The notes under the pieces are model-generated. The model worked only from the letters and a program-made list of their open reading frames with translations. It was not told where the DNA came from and did not search any database. The position numbers were made by a program, and so were the translations under genes. A stretch of 64,000 nt of DNA from an uncultured Lachnospiraceae bacterium. Its GTDB lineage: Bacteria; Bacillota; Clostridia; Lachnospirales; Lachnospiraceae. This document shows positions 1-8,416 of this stretch, piece by piece; position 1 is the stretch's first letter, and the number at the start of each line of letters is the position of its first letter. Location: positions 51,343 to 115,342 of the forward strand of contig CAMGZH010000002.1 of NCBI GenBank assembly GCA_946182825.1, given 5' to 3'.

Positions 1-44
1 TAATCTTCAGGTATTTTCTTTCGTTAGATAATTGAGGTGAGCGC

Positions 45-1373
45 ATGTTGGACAGCAAAAAATATTATAGCGTTTTAGATCATCCTCATTATGATCATCT
101 TGGTCGTGTGACGAAGGTTGTGGGACTTACCGTTGAGTCGGTGGGACCGGATGCAAAGCTCAATGATCTCTGTGAGATCATCATCGATAAGGACACCAAG
201 CTTATGGCAGAGGTGGTAGGATTCTTGGATAAAAGACTTCTTCTGATGCCCTATGACAGTACAGAAGGCGTTGGTGTCGGCTGCCTTGTGGTCAATACCG
301 GAAAGCCACTGTCCATTCCGGTAGGAGACGGACTTTTGGGTCATACGGTGGATGGCATTGGAAGGCCTACGGATGTGGAAAGCTTTGAAGAAATGGATGT
401 GGTCTATCCAGTAGAGGCTATGCCGCCGGATCCGATGGAGCGTGAGATCATTTCTGAAGTACTTCCCCTTGGGGTGAAGGCAGTGGATGGATTGATCACC
501 GTAGGCAAAGGGCAGCGAATCGGTATCTTTGCCGGTTCCGGTGTAGGAAAAAGTACACTGATGGGTATGTTTGCCCGTAATACCAAGGCTCAGATCAATG
601 TCATCGCTCTGATCGGAGAGCGTGGACGAGAGGTTCGCGAATTCGTAGAACACGACCTTGGACCGGAGGGTATGGCCCGTTCGGTTGTGGTGGTGGCCAC
701 TTCCGATAAACCGGCTTTGATACGTAATAAGGCAGCTAAGACGGCTACGGCCATTGCAGAATATTTCCGTGATCAGGGGAAGGATGTTCTTCTGATGATG
801 GATTCTCTGACGCGTTTTTCCATGGCACAGCGTGAGATCGGATTGGCTTCCGGTGAACCGCCGGTTACAAGAGGATATCCGCCCTCTGTTTATTCGGAGA
901 TGCCCAAGCTTTTGGAGCGGGCGGGAAATTCCGATCGTGGATCCATTACAGGTCTGTATACCGTGCTTGTTGACGGTGATGATTTTAACGAGCCTATTAC
1001 GGATACCGCAAGAAGTATCCTGGACGGACATATCGTTTTGAATCGTAGACTTGCGCAGCAGAATCATTATCCGGCGATCGATGTACTGGCGTCCATTTCC
1101 AGAGTTATGAGCGCCATAGCAGATAAGCAGCACAAAAAGGCTGCAGGTCAACTGAAAAATGTTATGGCGACCTATTCCGAGGCCGAGGATCTGATCAACA
1201 TTGGAGCCTATAAGGCAGGTTCTAACAAGAAGATTGATTTTGCTATCTCGAAGATTGATGAGGTCAATGAATTCCTGCTACAGGCAACGGATGAGAAGTT
1301 CCAGTTTGAGGATGAGATCAAAGCCCTTGAGGATATGTTCCCATCCCCTGAGAGTACCAATCAGGCAGGATAA
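45..1373 (+). CDS. fliI: Flagellar export ATPase FliI
   Basis: FliI is the cytoplasmic hexameric ATPase that powers substrate loading at the flagellar type III export gate. The 442-residue product has the normal family length. Walker A AGSGVGKST lies at residues 163-171, Walker B with MDSLTR at about 252-257, and the GERGREVREF signature follows Walker A. A GAGGTGA ribosome site precedes the ATG by a few bases. The neighbour fliJ follows after 17 bp, the usual fliI-fliJ order. fliH, fliG and fliF are expected upstream, outside the window. A 358-residue antisense open frame over this gene is a codon-bias shadow. Confidence 0.97.
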   Translation: MLDSKKYYSVLDHPHYDHLGRVTKVVGLTVESVGPDAKLNDLCEIIIDKDTKLMAEVVGFLDKRLLLMPYDSTEGVGVGCLVVNTGKPLSIPVGDGLLGHTVDGIGRPTDVESFEEMDVVYPVEAMPPDPMEREIISEVLPLGVKAVDGLITVGKGQRIGIFAGSGVGKSTLMGMFARNTKAQINVIALIGERGREVREFVEHDLGPEGMARSVVVVATSDKPALIRNKAAKTATAIAEYFRDQGKDVLLMMDSLTRFSMAQREIGLASGEPPVTRGYPPSVYSEMPKLLERAGNSDRGSITGLYTVLVDGDDFNEPITDTARSILDGHIVLNRRLAQQNHYPAIDVLASISRVMSAIADKQHKKAAGQLKNVMATYSEAEDLINIGAYKAGSNKKIDFAISKIDEVNEFLLQATDEKFQFEDEIKALEDMFPSPESTNQAG

Positions 1374-1390
1374 GCCGGAGGTGATGAGCT

Positions 1391-1834
1391 GTGGCCAAGT
1401 TTCGATATCGAATGCAGAATGTGCTTGATCTTAAGATGCTCCTGGAGACCCAGGAGAAGGCTGCGTATGCCCAGGCACAGCTAAAGGTGAATGAGGAACA
1501 GGAAAAGCTGCAACAGTTGCTTTTACGTAGATCCCGCTATGAACAGTTGCTTCATGATGCCCAGATCGGGCCGCTGGATCTAAAAGAAATCAACCGTTTG
1601 AAGAACTGCATCACCGCAATGAAATCCAAGATCCGTGACCAGATGTTTGTACTGAAAAAGGCACAGACGAATCTTGAAGCGGAACGCCGTAAGCTTGATG
1701 AGATCATGAAGGATCGTAAGACCCATGAAAAGTTAAAGGAAAAGGCGTTTGAGACCTTTAAACAGGAACTGGCATCGGAGGAGAGTAAATCCACCGATGA
1801 GCTGGTAAGTTTTACGTATCATAATAATCAATAG
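1391..1834 (+). CDS. fliJ: Flagellar export chaperone FliJ
   Basis: FliJ is the small coiled-coil stalk protein of the FliH-FliI-FliJ export ATPase complex. The 147-residue product is almost entirely charged helix and begins MAKFRYRMQNVLDLK, a typical FliJ N-terminus. I use GTG at 1391 because GGAGGTG (1377-1383) is correctly spaced; the ATG at 1384 is in another frame. Identification rests on the N-terminal motif, coiled-coil composition and the position after fliI. Confidence 0.9.
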   Translation: MAKFRYRMQNVLDLKMLLETQEKAAYAQAQLKVNEEQEKLQQLLLRRSRYEQLLHDAQIGPLDLKEINRLKNCITAMKSKIRDQMFVLKKAQTNLEAERRKLDEIMKDRKTHEKLKEKAFETFKQELASEESKSTDELVSFTYHNNQ

Positions 1835-1857
1835 GGTTCGTAAGTTAGGAGACATGC

Positions 1858-2658
1858 ATGCCGAAGGCAAAAGACGACAAGAAAAAAGAAGATATGAACC
1901 AGGAGACCAATGCGAAAGCAAAGGGTGAGAAGGCGTCGGAGGATGAAGAGGAAAAAGGCGGCGGAATTATAATCTTTTTCGTTGCTTTTCTGATCCTTCT
2001 CGTTTGGCTTGCCATTATTGCTCTTCTGATCCGGATGGACGTTGGCGGAATCGGTTCCACCATCCTGTATCCGTACCTTAAGAATGTTCCGGTGGTCAAT
2101 AAGATTCTTCCGGCCAGTGATCTTGCGGAGCAGGAGGAGAATGATCCGTATGCCTTTGCTTCAATGAACGAAGCGGTTGCCCGTGTTAAGCAGTTGGAGA
2201 AGCAACTGGCATCCGAAAAGAAAAAACGTCAGACGGCAGAACAGGAAAATGCCGATTCCTCTCAGATTCGAAAGGAACTGAAAAAATACAAAAAGAACGA
2301 GGCGGCGTTTGAGAAGATAAAGGCCAAATTCTATGAAGAGGTCGTTTATGCTGAGAATGCGCCGGACATCGAAGAATACAAGACTTACTACGAATCCATC
2401 GAGCCTCAGACGGCAGAGAGACTGTACAAGCAGGTGGTTTCCGATATCCAGCAGAATGAAAAGCTTAAGGATTATATTGCAACTTATTCTTCCATGAAGC
2501 CGGCTGAAGCTGCTACGATCTTTAATACCATGACAAAGAATCTGAAGCTGGTAGCAAAGATCTTAAATGGCATGGATAAGGAATCAAGAGGTAAGATCCT
2601 CGGTAAAATGGATGCGGATACAGCAGCTGCGGTAACAAAGCTAATGGATCCGGACTAA
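1858..2658 (+). CDS. MotE/YlxF-like flagellar membrane protein
   Basis: The 266-residue product has a charged N-terminal cytoplasmic stretch (about 1-36), one transmembrane helix (about 37-60), a coiled-coil segment (about 105-160) and a C-terminal helical repeat domain resembling the MgtE N-terminal/FliG-like fold (YATYSSMKPAEAATIFNTM). This is the layout of YlxF/MotE proteins found between fliJ and fliK in Gram-positive fla/che operons. It may act in or near the stator or export apparatus, but no catalytic function is known. Position and architecture are seen; the role is inferred. Confidence 0.75.
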   Translation: MPKAKDDKKKEDMNQETNAKAKGEKASEDEEEKGGGIIIFFVAFLILLVWLAIIALLIRMDVGGIGSTILYPYLKNVPVVNKILPASDLAEQEENDPYAFASMNEAVARVKQLEKQLASEKKKRQTAEQENADSSQIRKELKKYKKNEAAFEKIKAKFYEEVVYAENAPDIEEYKTYYESIEPQTAERLYKQVVSDIQQNEKLKDYIATYSSMKPAEAATIFNTMTKNLKLVAKILNGMDKESRGKILGKMDADTAAAVTKLMDPD

Positions 2659-2669
2659 CTGTCCGATAT
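2642..2669 (+). promoter_or_regulatory. Possible sigma-28-type promoter before fliK
   Basis: TAAT (2642-2645), 16 bases, then TCCGATAT (2662-2669) resembles the SigD/FliA consensus TAAA-N15-GCCGATAT. It overlaps the 3' end of the MotE-like gene and lies about 40 bp before fliK. The -35 is imperfect, so this is a candidate only. Confidence 0.4.
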
Positions 2670-2711
2670 ATAAGTTGTAAGGATTGTTTATGCAATGAAA
2701 GTGAGGACGAT

Positions 2712-4232
2712 ATGACCAGTCAGAGCATTGATGCAATGACGGCTAAACCGTTCTCGCTGCAATCTGCAAAGAAAAAGGGTTCCAATCCGGAGGAGAATCA
2801 GGATTTTCTCTCTCTAATGAACCAGACGATGATGAGTGGCACGGACCTCCCGAAGCCGGGAATGACTGTCCGGGATAACCGGAATGAAGTGGTCACAAAT
2901 CTAAAAGCAGGTGGCGGCGGAACAGATTTTAGCCAGAACAGTTCCATTAAGACGGTGAATAACCTTCACGAGACACAGACTTCTTCAGGACCGGTAACGG
3001 AGGATCAAGCTGTGGATGCAAGAGAAGCTATGAAGGGCTTTGAGGCAGATGTGAAAGAGGCTATTACCGAGGGACTTTCCATCACAGAGGAAGAACTTAC
3101 GGATGCAATGAATGTACTTGGACTTAGTTTTGCGGATTTGCTTAATCCGGCAAATCTCAAAGATCTGTTACTTCAGGTATCCGGTCAAGGTGATCCGTCT
3201 GTATTACTGGTATCAGATTCTATGAGGGATCTTTTTTTACAGATCCAGTCAATCGCACAGGAGGATCTAGGACAGGTTTCGCTTGATCCGAATCAGTGGA
3301 AGCTGGTGGAAGATCAGGGAGAGATTCTATCCGATGCAGATCTTGCCAGACTCCTTGATCAGGTGAAGGAGCAGGCTGCCACACAGGTCTCCGGTGCATC
3401 AGATAATGAATCCAATACCATTCCTGTTACGTTAACAACAGAGGAAGCTGCTCCGGCAGCCGTTACGAAGTCGGATGTACCTCAGGAAGATTCTGAGGTG
3501 AGGGCAGTTGCTGAGGATACCTTGAATGCATCCGCTGAGAATGCGGCAAAAGATACCTCGGAGGATACACAGGCAGAACAGCAGAATTTTGGACAGAACC
3601 GTCAGATGTCATCCGGAGTGAAACACACCGATGCTTCCTCTGCAGTTGCCAATGCCCAGCCTCAGGTCGCGCAGGTTGCCTCCTTCCAGGAGGAAATGGT
3701 ATCTCAGGTTACAAAGTATAGTTCCATTGATACCGATGACGTGATTTCACAGATCATTCGTGAGGCGAAGACAACCATTACGCCTCAGGTTCGAACCATG
3801 GAGATGGAATTGAATCCGCAGAATCTTGGCCGGATGATCATGCAGGTGGCAGAGAAGAACGGAGATATTACCGCTCGACTGTTTGCACAGGACGAGGCTG
3901 TTAAGCACGCTTTGGAGAATCGACTGTCGGATCTTCAGGAGAAGTTAAAGGAAGCGGGTATCAAGGTAAATGAGATCTCCATTGCAGTGGGAACCCATGC
4001 ATTTGAAGAGAATCTTGAGAAGGGAAATACCCAGCAGCAGATGGGGCAGGATCCTTCTATGGCAGGACAGTACGGAGCGGATGAATCGGAAGGAGCAAAG
4101 GGAAGAGAAGGGCGAAACCGAAACCTGGATCTTTCCGGTAATGCAGAGCTTCCTGAGGATATGACAGAGGCAGAGGCCCTCGAAGCTTCGATTATGCGTG
4201 ATCTTGGTAATACTGTAAGCCTATCAGTATAG
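2712..4232 (+). CDS. fliK: Flagellar hook-length control protein FliK
   Basis: FliK is the secreted molecular ruler that measures the hook and switches export specificity by touching FlhB. The 506-residue product has a low-complexity Gln/Ser/Ala-rich N-terminal and middle part and a conserved C-terminal Flg_hook domain at about 355-430 (MEMELNPQNLGRMIMQVAEK then LKEAGIKVNEISIAVG). The long disordered centre is normal for FliK. It sits directly before flgD, as in other Firmicute operons. Start at 2712 follows a GAGGAC ribosome site. Confidence 0.9.
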   Translation: MTSQSIDAMTAKPFSLQSAKKKGSNPEENQDFLSLMNQTMMSGTDLPKPGMTVRDNRNEVVTNLKAGGGGTDFSQNSSIKTVNNLHETQTSSGPVTEDQAVDAREAMKGFEADVKEAITEGLSITEEELTDAMNVLGLSFADLLNPANLKDLLLQVSGQGDPSVLLVSDSMRDLFLQIQSIAQEDLGQVSLDPNQWKLVEDQGEILSDADLARLLDQVKEQAATQVSGASDNESNTIPVTLTTEEAAPAAVTKSDVPQEDSEVRAVAEDTLNASAENAAKDTSEDTQAEQQNFGQNRQMSSGVKHTDASSAVANAQPQVAQVASFQEEMVSQVTKYSSIDTDDVISQIIREAKTTITPQVRTMEMELNPQNLGRMIMQVAEKNGDITARLFAQDEAVKHALENRLSDLQEKLKEAGIKVNEISIAVGTHAFEENLEKGNTQQQMGQDPSMAGQYGADESEGAKGREGRNRNLDLSGNAELPEDMTEAEALEASIMRDLGNTVSLSV

Positions 4233-4243
4233 AAAGGAGCAAT

Positions 4244-5020
4244 ATGCCTTTAATCGAACCAATTAAAAACGGACAGGTCATCGGACAAAAGTCCGTTGAT
4301 AACGTGGAGAATAAAAACAATACAACTGAAAAATCAGCTGCCAACAAGATGGAAGATACCAAGCAGATGTTTATGAAACTGCTGGTGGCAGAAATGAAGT
4401 ACCAGAATCCCCTGGAGCCTACTGATAATACAGAGTATATCAAGGAAATGGCAAACTTTTCACAGGTTGAGGCTTTGCAGAATGTTTCCTCTGATATGAC
4501 AAGCATCCATGCGGATTCTCTCGTTGGAAAGTATGCCAATGTCAGTGCAGAGGACGGAACCGTACTGACCGGAAGGGTAGAAAGTTCAACGGTAAGGGAT
4601 GGTGTTACCTACCTGAGCGTCGAAGGCAAGGAATACAAGCTTTCCGAAATCAAGGGTGTACAGGATGAGGATTATTATGAGGCAAATCTTGCGGCTCAGA
4701 CCATTTCGGATATGCTGACCCAGTTGCCGGATCTTAACTACCTGACGAAGAATGATTCGGAAAAGGTCGTTGCTGTCAAGAATCTTTATGATTCTATGAA
4801 TTCCTACCAGAGGAGCTTTATTCCGCAGGATACCGTTACAAAGCTCAATGCCTATGTAGCTCGTATTGTTGCGTTAAATGCTGCCGAAAAAGAGGCAGAA
4901 AAGACAAAGACAGAAAACTCCGGACAGGAGGTTTCTACAACAGATTCGACGAATACGACAGGAGATTCTTCGACTTCGAATGAGAATACAGGGGATTCAT
5001 CTCAGCAGACAACCGTATAA
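4244..5020 (+). CDS. flgD: Flagellar hook capping protein FlgD
   Basis: FlgD forms the temporary cap under which hook subunits polymerise. The N-terminal signature KLLVAEMKYQNPLEPTDNTE with FSQVEALQN is diagnostic and lies at about residues 43-80. A small beta domain (LVGKYANVSAEDGTVLTGRV) follows. The 258-residue protein is longer than the Bacillus form because of an additional helical region and a Ser/Thr-rich tail over the last 40 residues. It is preceded by GAAAGGAG and starts 11 bp after fliK. Confidence 0.93.
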   Translation: MPLIEPIKNGQVIGQKSVDNVENKNNTTEKSAANKMEDTKQMFMKLLVAEMKYQNPLEPTDNTEYIKEMANFSQVEALQNVSSDMTSIHADSLVGKYANVSAEDGTVLTGRVESSTVRDGVTYLSVEGKEYKLSEIKGVQDEDYYEANLAAQTISDMLTQLPDLNYLTKNDSEKVVAVKNLYDSMNSYQRSFIPQDTVTKLNAYVARIVALNAAEKEAEKTKTENSGQEVSTTDSTNTTGDSSTSNENTGDSSQQTTV

Positions 5021-5026
5021 TTTGTG

Positions 5027-5052
5027 TTTTCGGGGTAATCTTACCCCGAAAA
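5027..5052 (+). repeat. Perfect 12-bp palindrome between flgD and the hook unit
   Basis: TTTTCGGGGTAA (5027-5038) and TTACCCCGAAAA (5041-5052) are exact reverse complements separated by TC. No T tract follows on either strand, so it is not a classic terminator. The -35 of the sigma-28-type promoter falls inside it. Confidence 0.9.
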
Positions 5053-5062
5053 TCACCGATAT
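5036..5062 (+). promoter_or_regulatory. Sigma-28 (FliA/SigD)-type promoter before the hook genes
   Basis: TAAT (5036-5039), 15 bases, then ACCGATAT (5055-5062) matches TAAA-N15-GCCGATAT at all but two positions with exact spacing. It would drive the TIGR02530-type gene and flgE, and uses the same -10 octamer as the promoter at 60901-60928. Confidence 0.55.
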
Positions 5063-5096
5063 ATAGAGTGTAGGGATTAAATTTGAGGAGGTAGCC

Positions 5097-5498
5097 ATGA
5101 ATACAACCATTGGCAATGGATTCTCCTCTATCGCTCAGATGACGGATACGTATCTGAGCACCCAGAAGACCGGGAATTCCCATTCCAACACGCCCCAGAC
5201 TTCCTTCCGGGAGATTTTGAATAAGACCCTTCAAGAGTCGACGGATGAGGTGCATTTTTCAAAGCATGCATCCCAGAGACTTCTGCAAAGGGACATCGAA
5301 CTGACACCGGAACAGAACAGCCGACTGGCAAACGGAGTTGCCAAGGCCGGGGAGAAGGGAATCAAGGATTCACTGGTTCTAATGGATTCATTGGCTTTCA
5401 TTGTGAATGTGCCAAGTAACACAGTGATTACAGCTATGGATAGCGAAGAATCCAAAGAGAAAGCATTTACAAATATTGATGGAGCCGTCATTGTTTAA
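5097..5498 (+). CDS. Flagellar operon protein, TIGR02530 type
   Basis: The 133-residue product matches my recollection of the small conserved family found between flgD and flgE in Firmicute flagellar operons. It carries the family-like core FSKHASQRLLQRDIELT followed by KDSLVLMDSLAFIVNV. No signal peptide or membrane helix is visible. It is translated from ATG 5097 after GAGGAGG. The molecular role is unknown; genome context suggests hook assembly. Confidence 0.75.
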   Translation: MNTTIGNGFSSIAQMTDTYLSTQKTGNSHSNTPQTSFREILNKTLQESTDEVHFSKHASQRLLQRDIELTPEQNSRLANGVAKAGEKGIKDSLVLMDSLAFIVNVPSNTVITAMDSEESKEKAFTNIDGAVIV

Positions 5499-5583
5499 GC
5501 CGGACCTTACGGAGGCTTAGCTGCGGAATGACAGAAGCAGCGGAAGAAGAACATGACGGCACAAGCTAAAGGAGGTCATCACT

Positions 5584-7410
5584 ATGATGCGATCACTTTT
5601 TTCTGGTGTAGCAGGTCTTAAGACACACCAGACCAAGATGGATGTTATCGGTAATAACATCTCTAACGTTAATACTGTTGGCTTTAAGGCCAGCTCAACA
5701 AGTTTCCAGGATATTATGTATCAGACCATGTCCGGAGCAAGTGCACCGACCCAGACAAAGGGTGGTGTCAATCCTAACCAGATCGGTCTTGGTGTATCAA
5801 CCGGTGCCACAAAGGTAACCATCACCAAGTCCGGTGCGGCTCAGTCAACAGGAGATGCTTTGGATCTTCGTCTGACCGATACCAATTCCACCAATTTCTT
5901 TATCGTTAATAACGGTTCCCAGAATCTGTTTACACGTTCCGGATCGTTCTACTTGGATGGTAATGGTAACCTTGCCATGACTTCTACCGGTTATCTGGTA
6001 CAGGGGTGGCAGGTAGATTCTTCCACCGGTCAGATCAAGCGTGATACTGTTTCTCCTCTTCGTGTGAAGAGTTCCGATAATATGACAAGTCAGCCGGAGG
6101 CTACGACTCAGGCGACTTTCAGTGGAATTGTCGATAAGAATGATACCAATATCAATTCTGTGGACGGTTACTCCACAACATTGGTATTCTATGATGACCT
6201 CGGTTATGCCTATACAGCAAGATTTGCAATCAAGAAGAGTGAGGATGGGGATGCAACCAACGGATATTCCGTTGCGTTGACCAATATTTACTCTAATTCA
6301 GAGAAGGATGCGGCAGGAAATCCGATCGACCTTTTGGCGAACCATGTTGCTGATAAAGTTGCTTCTTCCGGTTCTTCTGGTTCTACAAGTACTGATACCG
6401 ATCCCAAGATTGCAGCTGTTGCAGAACTCTTTGGCTCAGCATATGGTACTCAGGTGGATAGTTTTAAGTTAAATTCGCCGACATACACTATCACAACGGA
6501 CGGAAATACTAAATATATTGTAACCGGTTCCGGATCCAACGCGAAAAAAGTTGAGCTTCCAACGAGTGGTTGGAAAACTGCATTGGAAAGCGGTCTGAAA
6601 TTTAAAGATACAAATGGTACAGAAGATACAAATGCGACACCGTTGTCTCAGATTTTCTCCGGATTATCTGCCGGTCTGTCAAACTATGTGACAACAGATA
6701 GTACTGGTGCTACGACGGTAAAAGCAGGGGTGGATTTTTCGTTTGATGAAAAGACACAATCTTTACTGATAACGACAAAAGCTGCCAATTATGATCTGGA
6801 TTTTTCCAAGGCAGACGGTACCTTTGCAAGTATTAGTGGAAAGACAGTGGATTCTAGTTCGACTTCTGGAGTGAAAAAGGGAACCGGTGGAGATACACAG
6901 GTTTTAAAGGTGTCCACCCTTGGCACAAACTTCCATGATATCACCGTTGATTTTTCCAAGCTAATCAACTTTGATAATGGCGGAACATCCACAGCAACGT
7001 CTGATCGTGGAACCGTTAAGGATAAGAGTGACGGAGCAGGTAAGAAGCTTGGTACCATGACTGGCGTTCAGATTCAGCAGGATGGTAAGATCTTTGGATC
7101 CTATGATAACGGTAATACTGTGCTTTTGGGACAGATCGCTGTTGCACAGTTTGCAAATGCATCTGGTCTTGAAAGTCTTGGTAACAACTGCTATGGTGAG
7201 ACATTGAACTCTGGTTCCTTCGATGGAATCGGTCGTGACGTTACAGCTGACGGTGGTTCTATGAATACCGGACAGCTTGAAATGAGTAACGTAGATCTTT
7301 CAACAGAGTTTACAGAGATGATCACAACACAGCGTGGTTTCCAGGCGAACTCACGTATTATTACAGTTTCAGATACGATGCTTGAGGAACTTACAAATCT
7401 GAAGCGTTAA
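5584..7410 (+). CDS. flgE: Flagellar hook protein FlgE
   Basis: FlgE is the subunit of the curved hook. The N-terminus carries the axial-protein motif MRSLFSGVAGLKTHQTKMD with GNNISNVNTVGFKAS. The C-terminus carries the matching coiled-coil segment STEFTEMITTQRGFQANSR. At 608 residues it is longer than enterobacterial FlgE (about 400), the extra length being a Thr/Ser/Gly-rich variable central domain (about 240-460) exposed on the hook surface. AGGAGG is at 5571-5576; ATG 5584 and 5587 are both possible. A strong terminator follows. Confidence 0.95.
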   Translation: MMRSLFSGVAGLKTHQTKMDVIGNNISNVNTVGFKASSTSFQDIMYQTMSGASAPTQTKGGVNPNQIGLGVSTGATKVTITKSGAAQSTGDALDLRLTDTNSTNFFIVNNGSQNLFTRSGSFYLDGNGNLAMTSTGYLVQGWQVDSSTGQIKRDTVSPLRVKSSDNMTSQPEATTQATFSGIVDKNDTNINSVDGYSTTLVFYDDLGYAYTARFAIKKSEDGDATNGYSVALTNIYSNSEKDAAGNPIDLLANHVADKVASSGSSGSTSTDTDPKIAAVAELFGSAYGTQVDSFKLNSPTYTITTDGNTKYIVTGSGSNAKKVELPTSGWKTALESGLKFKDTNGTEDTNATPLSQIFSGLSAGLSNYVTTDSTGATTVKAGVDFSFDEKTQSLLITTKAANYDLDFSKADGTFASISGKTVDSSSTSGVKKGTGGDTQVLKVSTLGTNFHDITVDFSKLINFDNGGTSTATSDRGTVKDKSDGAGKKLGTMTGVQIQQDGKIFGSYDNGNTVLLGQIAVAQFANASGLESLGNNCYGETLNSGSFDGIGRDVTADGGSMNTGQLEMSNVDLSTEFTEMITTQRGFQANSRIITVSDTMLEELTNLKR

Positions 7411-7433
7411 TTGTTAAAACACAACAATTTTAT

Positions 7434-7469
7434 TAACAGGAACGGTTCTGCCCGCTCCTGTTATTTTTT
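7434..7469 (+). terminator. Intrinsic terminator after flgE
   Basis: TAACAGGA (7434-7441) pairs with TCCTGTTA (7456-7463) and is followed by a run of six T. It separates the hook unit from motA, which has its own promoter candidate. Confidence 0.85.
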
Positions 7470-7535
7470 CTTGTGTTATCGTGATTGTGGTGCATGCAAC
7501 AGTTGGGGTTTTAACTAAATAATTCTGTTTAAATG

Positions 7536-7564
7536 TAGACAAAATAGGCAAAATTTAGTAAGAT
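7536..7564 (+). promoter_or_regulatory. Sigma-A promoter candidate for motA
   Basis: TAGACA (7536-7541), 17 bp, TAAGAT (7559-7564). It lies between the flgE terminator and motA. The -35 matches 5 of 6 and the -10 matches 4 of 6. Confidence 0.45.
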
Positions 7565-7624
7565 GAAAGAAAGCGAATCTTATCGTTTCTTGTTTATTTT
7601 TTAGTTTTTATAGGGGGTAGCGGT

Positions 7625-8416
7625 TTGGATATTGCGTCCTTGGTCGGATTGGCAATGGGAGTCGTAATGGTACTGTTTGGTATCATTTCTTCCGGAGCTT
7701 CTATTACAAGTTATATTGACATACCATCTGTTATTATTACAATCGGTGGTTCTTTGACTTCGACCCTTACTACAATGAAGTTACCAGACTTCATTAACGG
7801 TCTTAAGAGTGGATTCTCTTCTGCTATCAAGGAACCGGCGAATGCAGATCCAAAGGCTATTATTGGTAGCGTTTTGGACATGGCAAATGTAGCCCGTAAA
7901 GAGGGACTTTTGGCTCTGGAAGAGTCAGCAGGATCCATTGAGGATGAGTTCCTTAAGAAGGGTATTATGCTGGTGGTCGATGGTACAGATGCGGACCTTG
8001 TTCGTGCAGTGCTTGAGAATGATATGGAGTCCATGGTAGCCAGACATAAGAAGGTTAAAGGCTTCTTTGATAAATGGGGTGAGATGGGACCTGCATGGGG
8101 AATGATCGGTACGCTGATCGGACTCGTTAACATGCTGCAGAACCTTTCTGATGCGTCCGCCATCGGACCATCCATGGCGGTAGCGCTGCTTACCACATTG
8201 TATGGTTCCCTCATCGTTAACTGGATCTGTGGACCGATTGCGGCTAAGCTTGGTTTGGACACTGACCTTGAGCTTACGGTACGTACGGTTACCGTAGAGG
8301 GATTGCTTTCTATTCAGGCCGGTGAGAACCCACGTGTTATTGAAGAGAAGCTGAAGACATTCCTGGCTCCTTCTGAACGTGCAAGTGTTGGTACACAGGA
8401 AGGTGGTGAAGGTTAA
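7625..8416 (+). CDS. motA: Flagellar stator protein MotA
   Basis: MotA forms with MotB the ion-driven torque unit in the membrane. The 263-residue product has four hydrophobic segments (about 5-25, 32-50, 150-170, 180-200), the cytoplasmic loop between the second and third, and the conserved PAWGMIGTLIGLVNML and ALLTTLYGSLIVNWI motifs. Translation starts at TTG 7625, set by GGGGG at 7613-7617; no suitable ATG exists nearby. Its stop overlaps the motB start by one base, so the two are translationally coupled. Confidence 0.95.
   Translation: MDIASLVGLAMGVVMVLFGIISSGASITSYIDIPSVIITIGGSLTSTLTTMKLPDFINGLKSGFSSAIKEPANADPKAIIGSVLDMANVARKEGLLALEESAGSIEDEFLKKGIMLVVDGTDADLVRAVLENDMESMVARHKKVKGFFDKWGEMGPAWGMIGTLIGLVNMLQNLSDASAIGPSMAVALLTTLYGSLIVNWICGPIAAKLGLDTDLELTVRTVTVEGLLSIQAGENPRVIEEKLKTFLAPSERASVGTQEGGEG

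Noticed and set aside
75..1151. 358-codon open frame on the minus strand opposite fliI
   Set aside because: It lies fully antisense to a clear FliI gene, has no ribosome site or recognisable domain, and similar shadows lie opposite many other genes here.
7411..7624. A missing flbD gene between flgE and motA
   Set aside because: The gap holds a terminator and promoter candidate but no open frame of the expected size or sequence.
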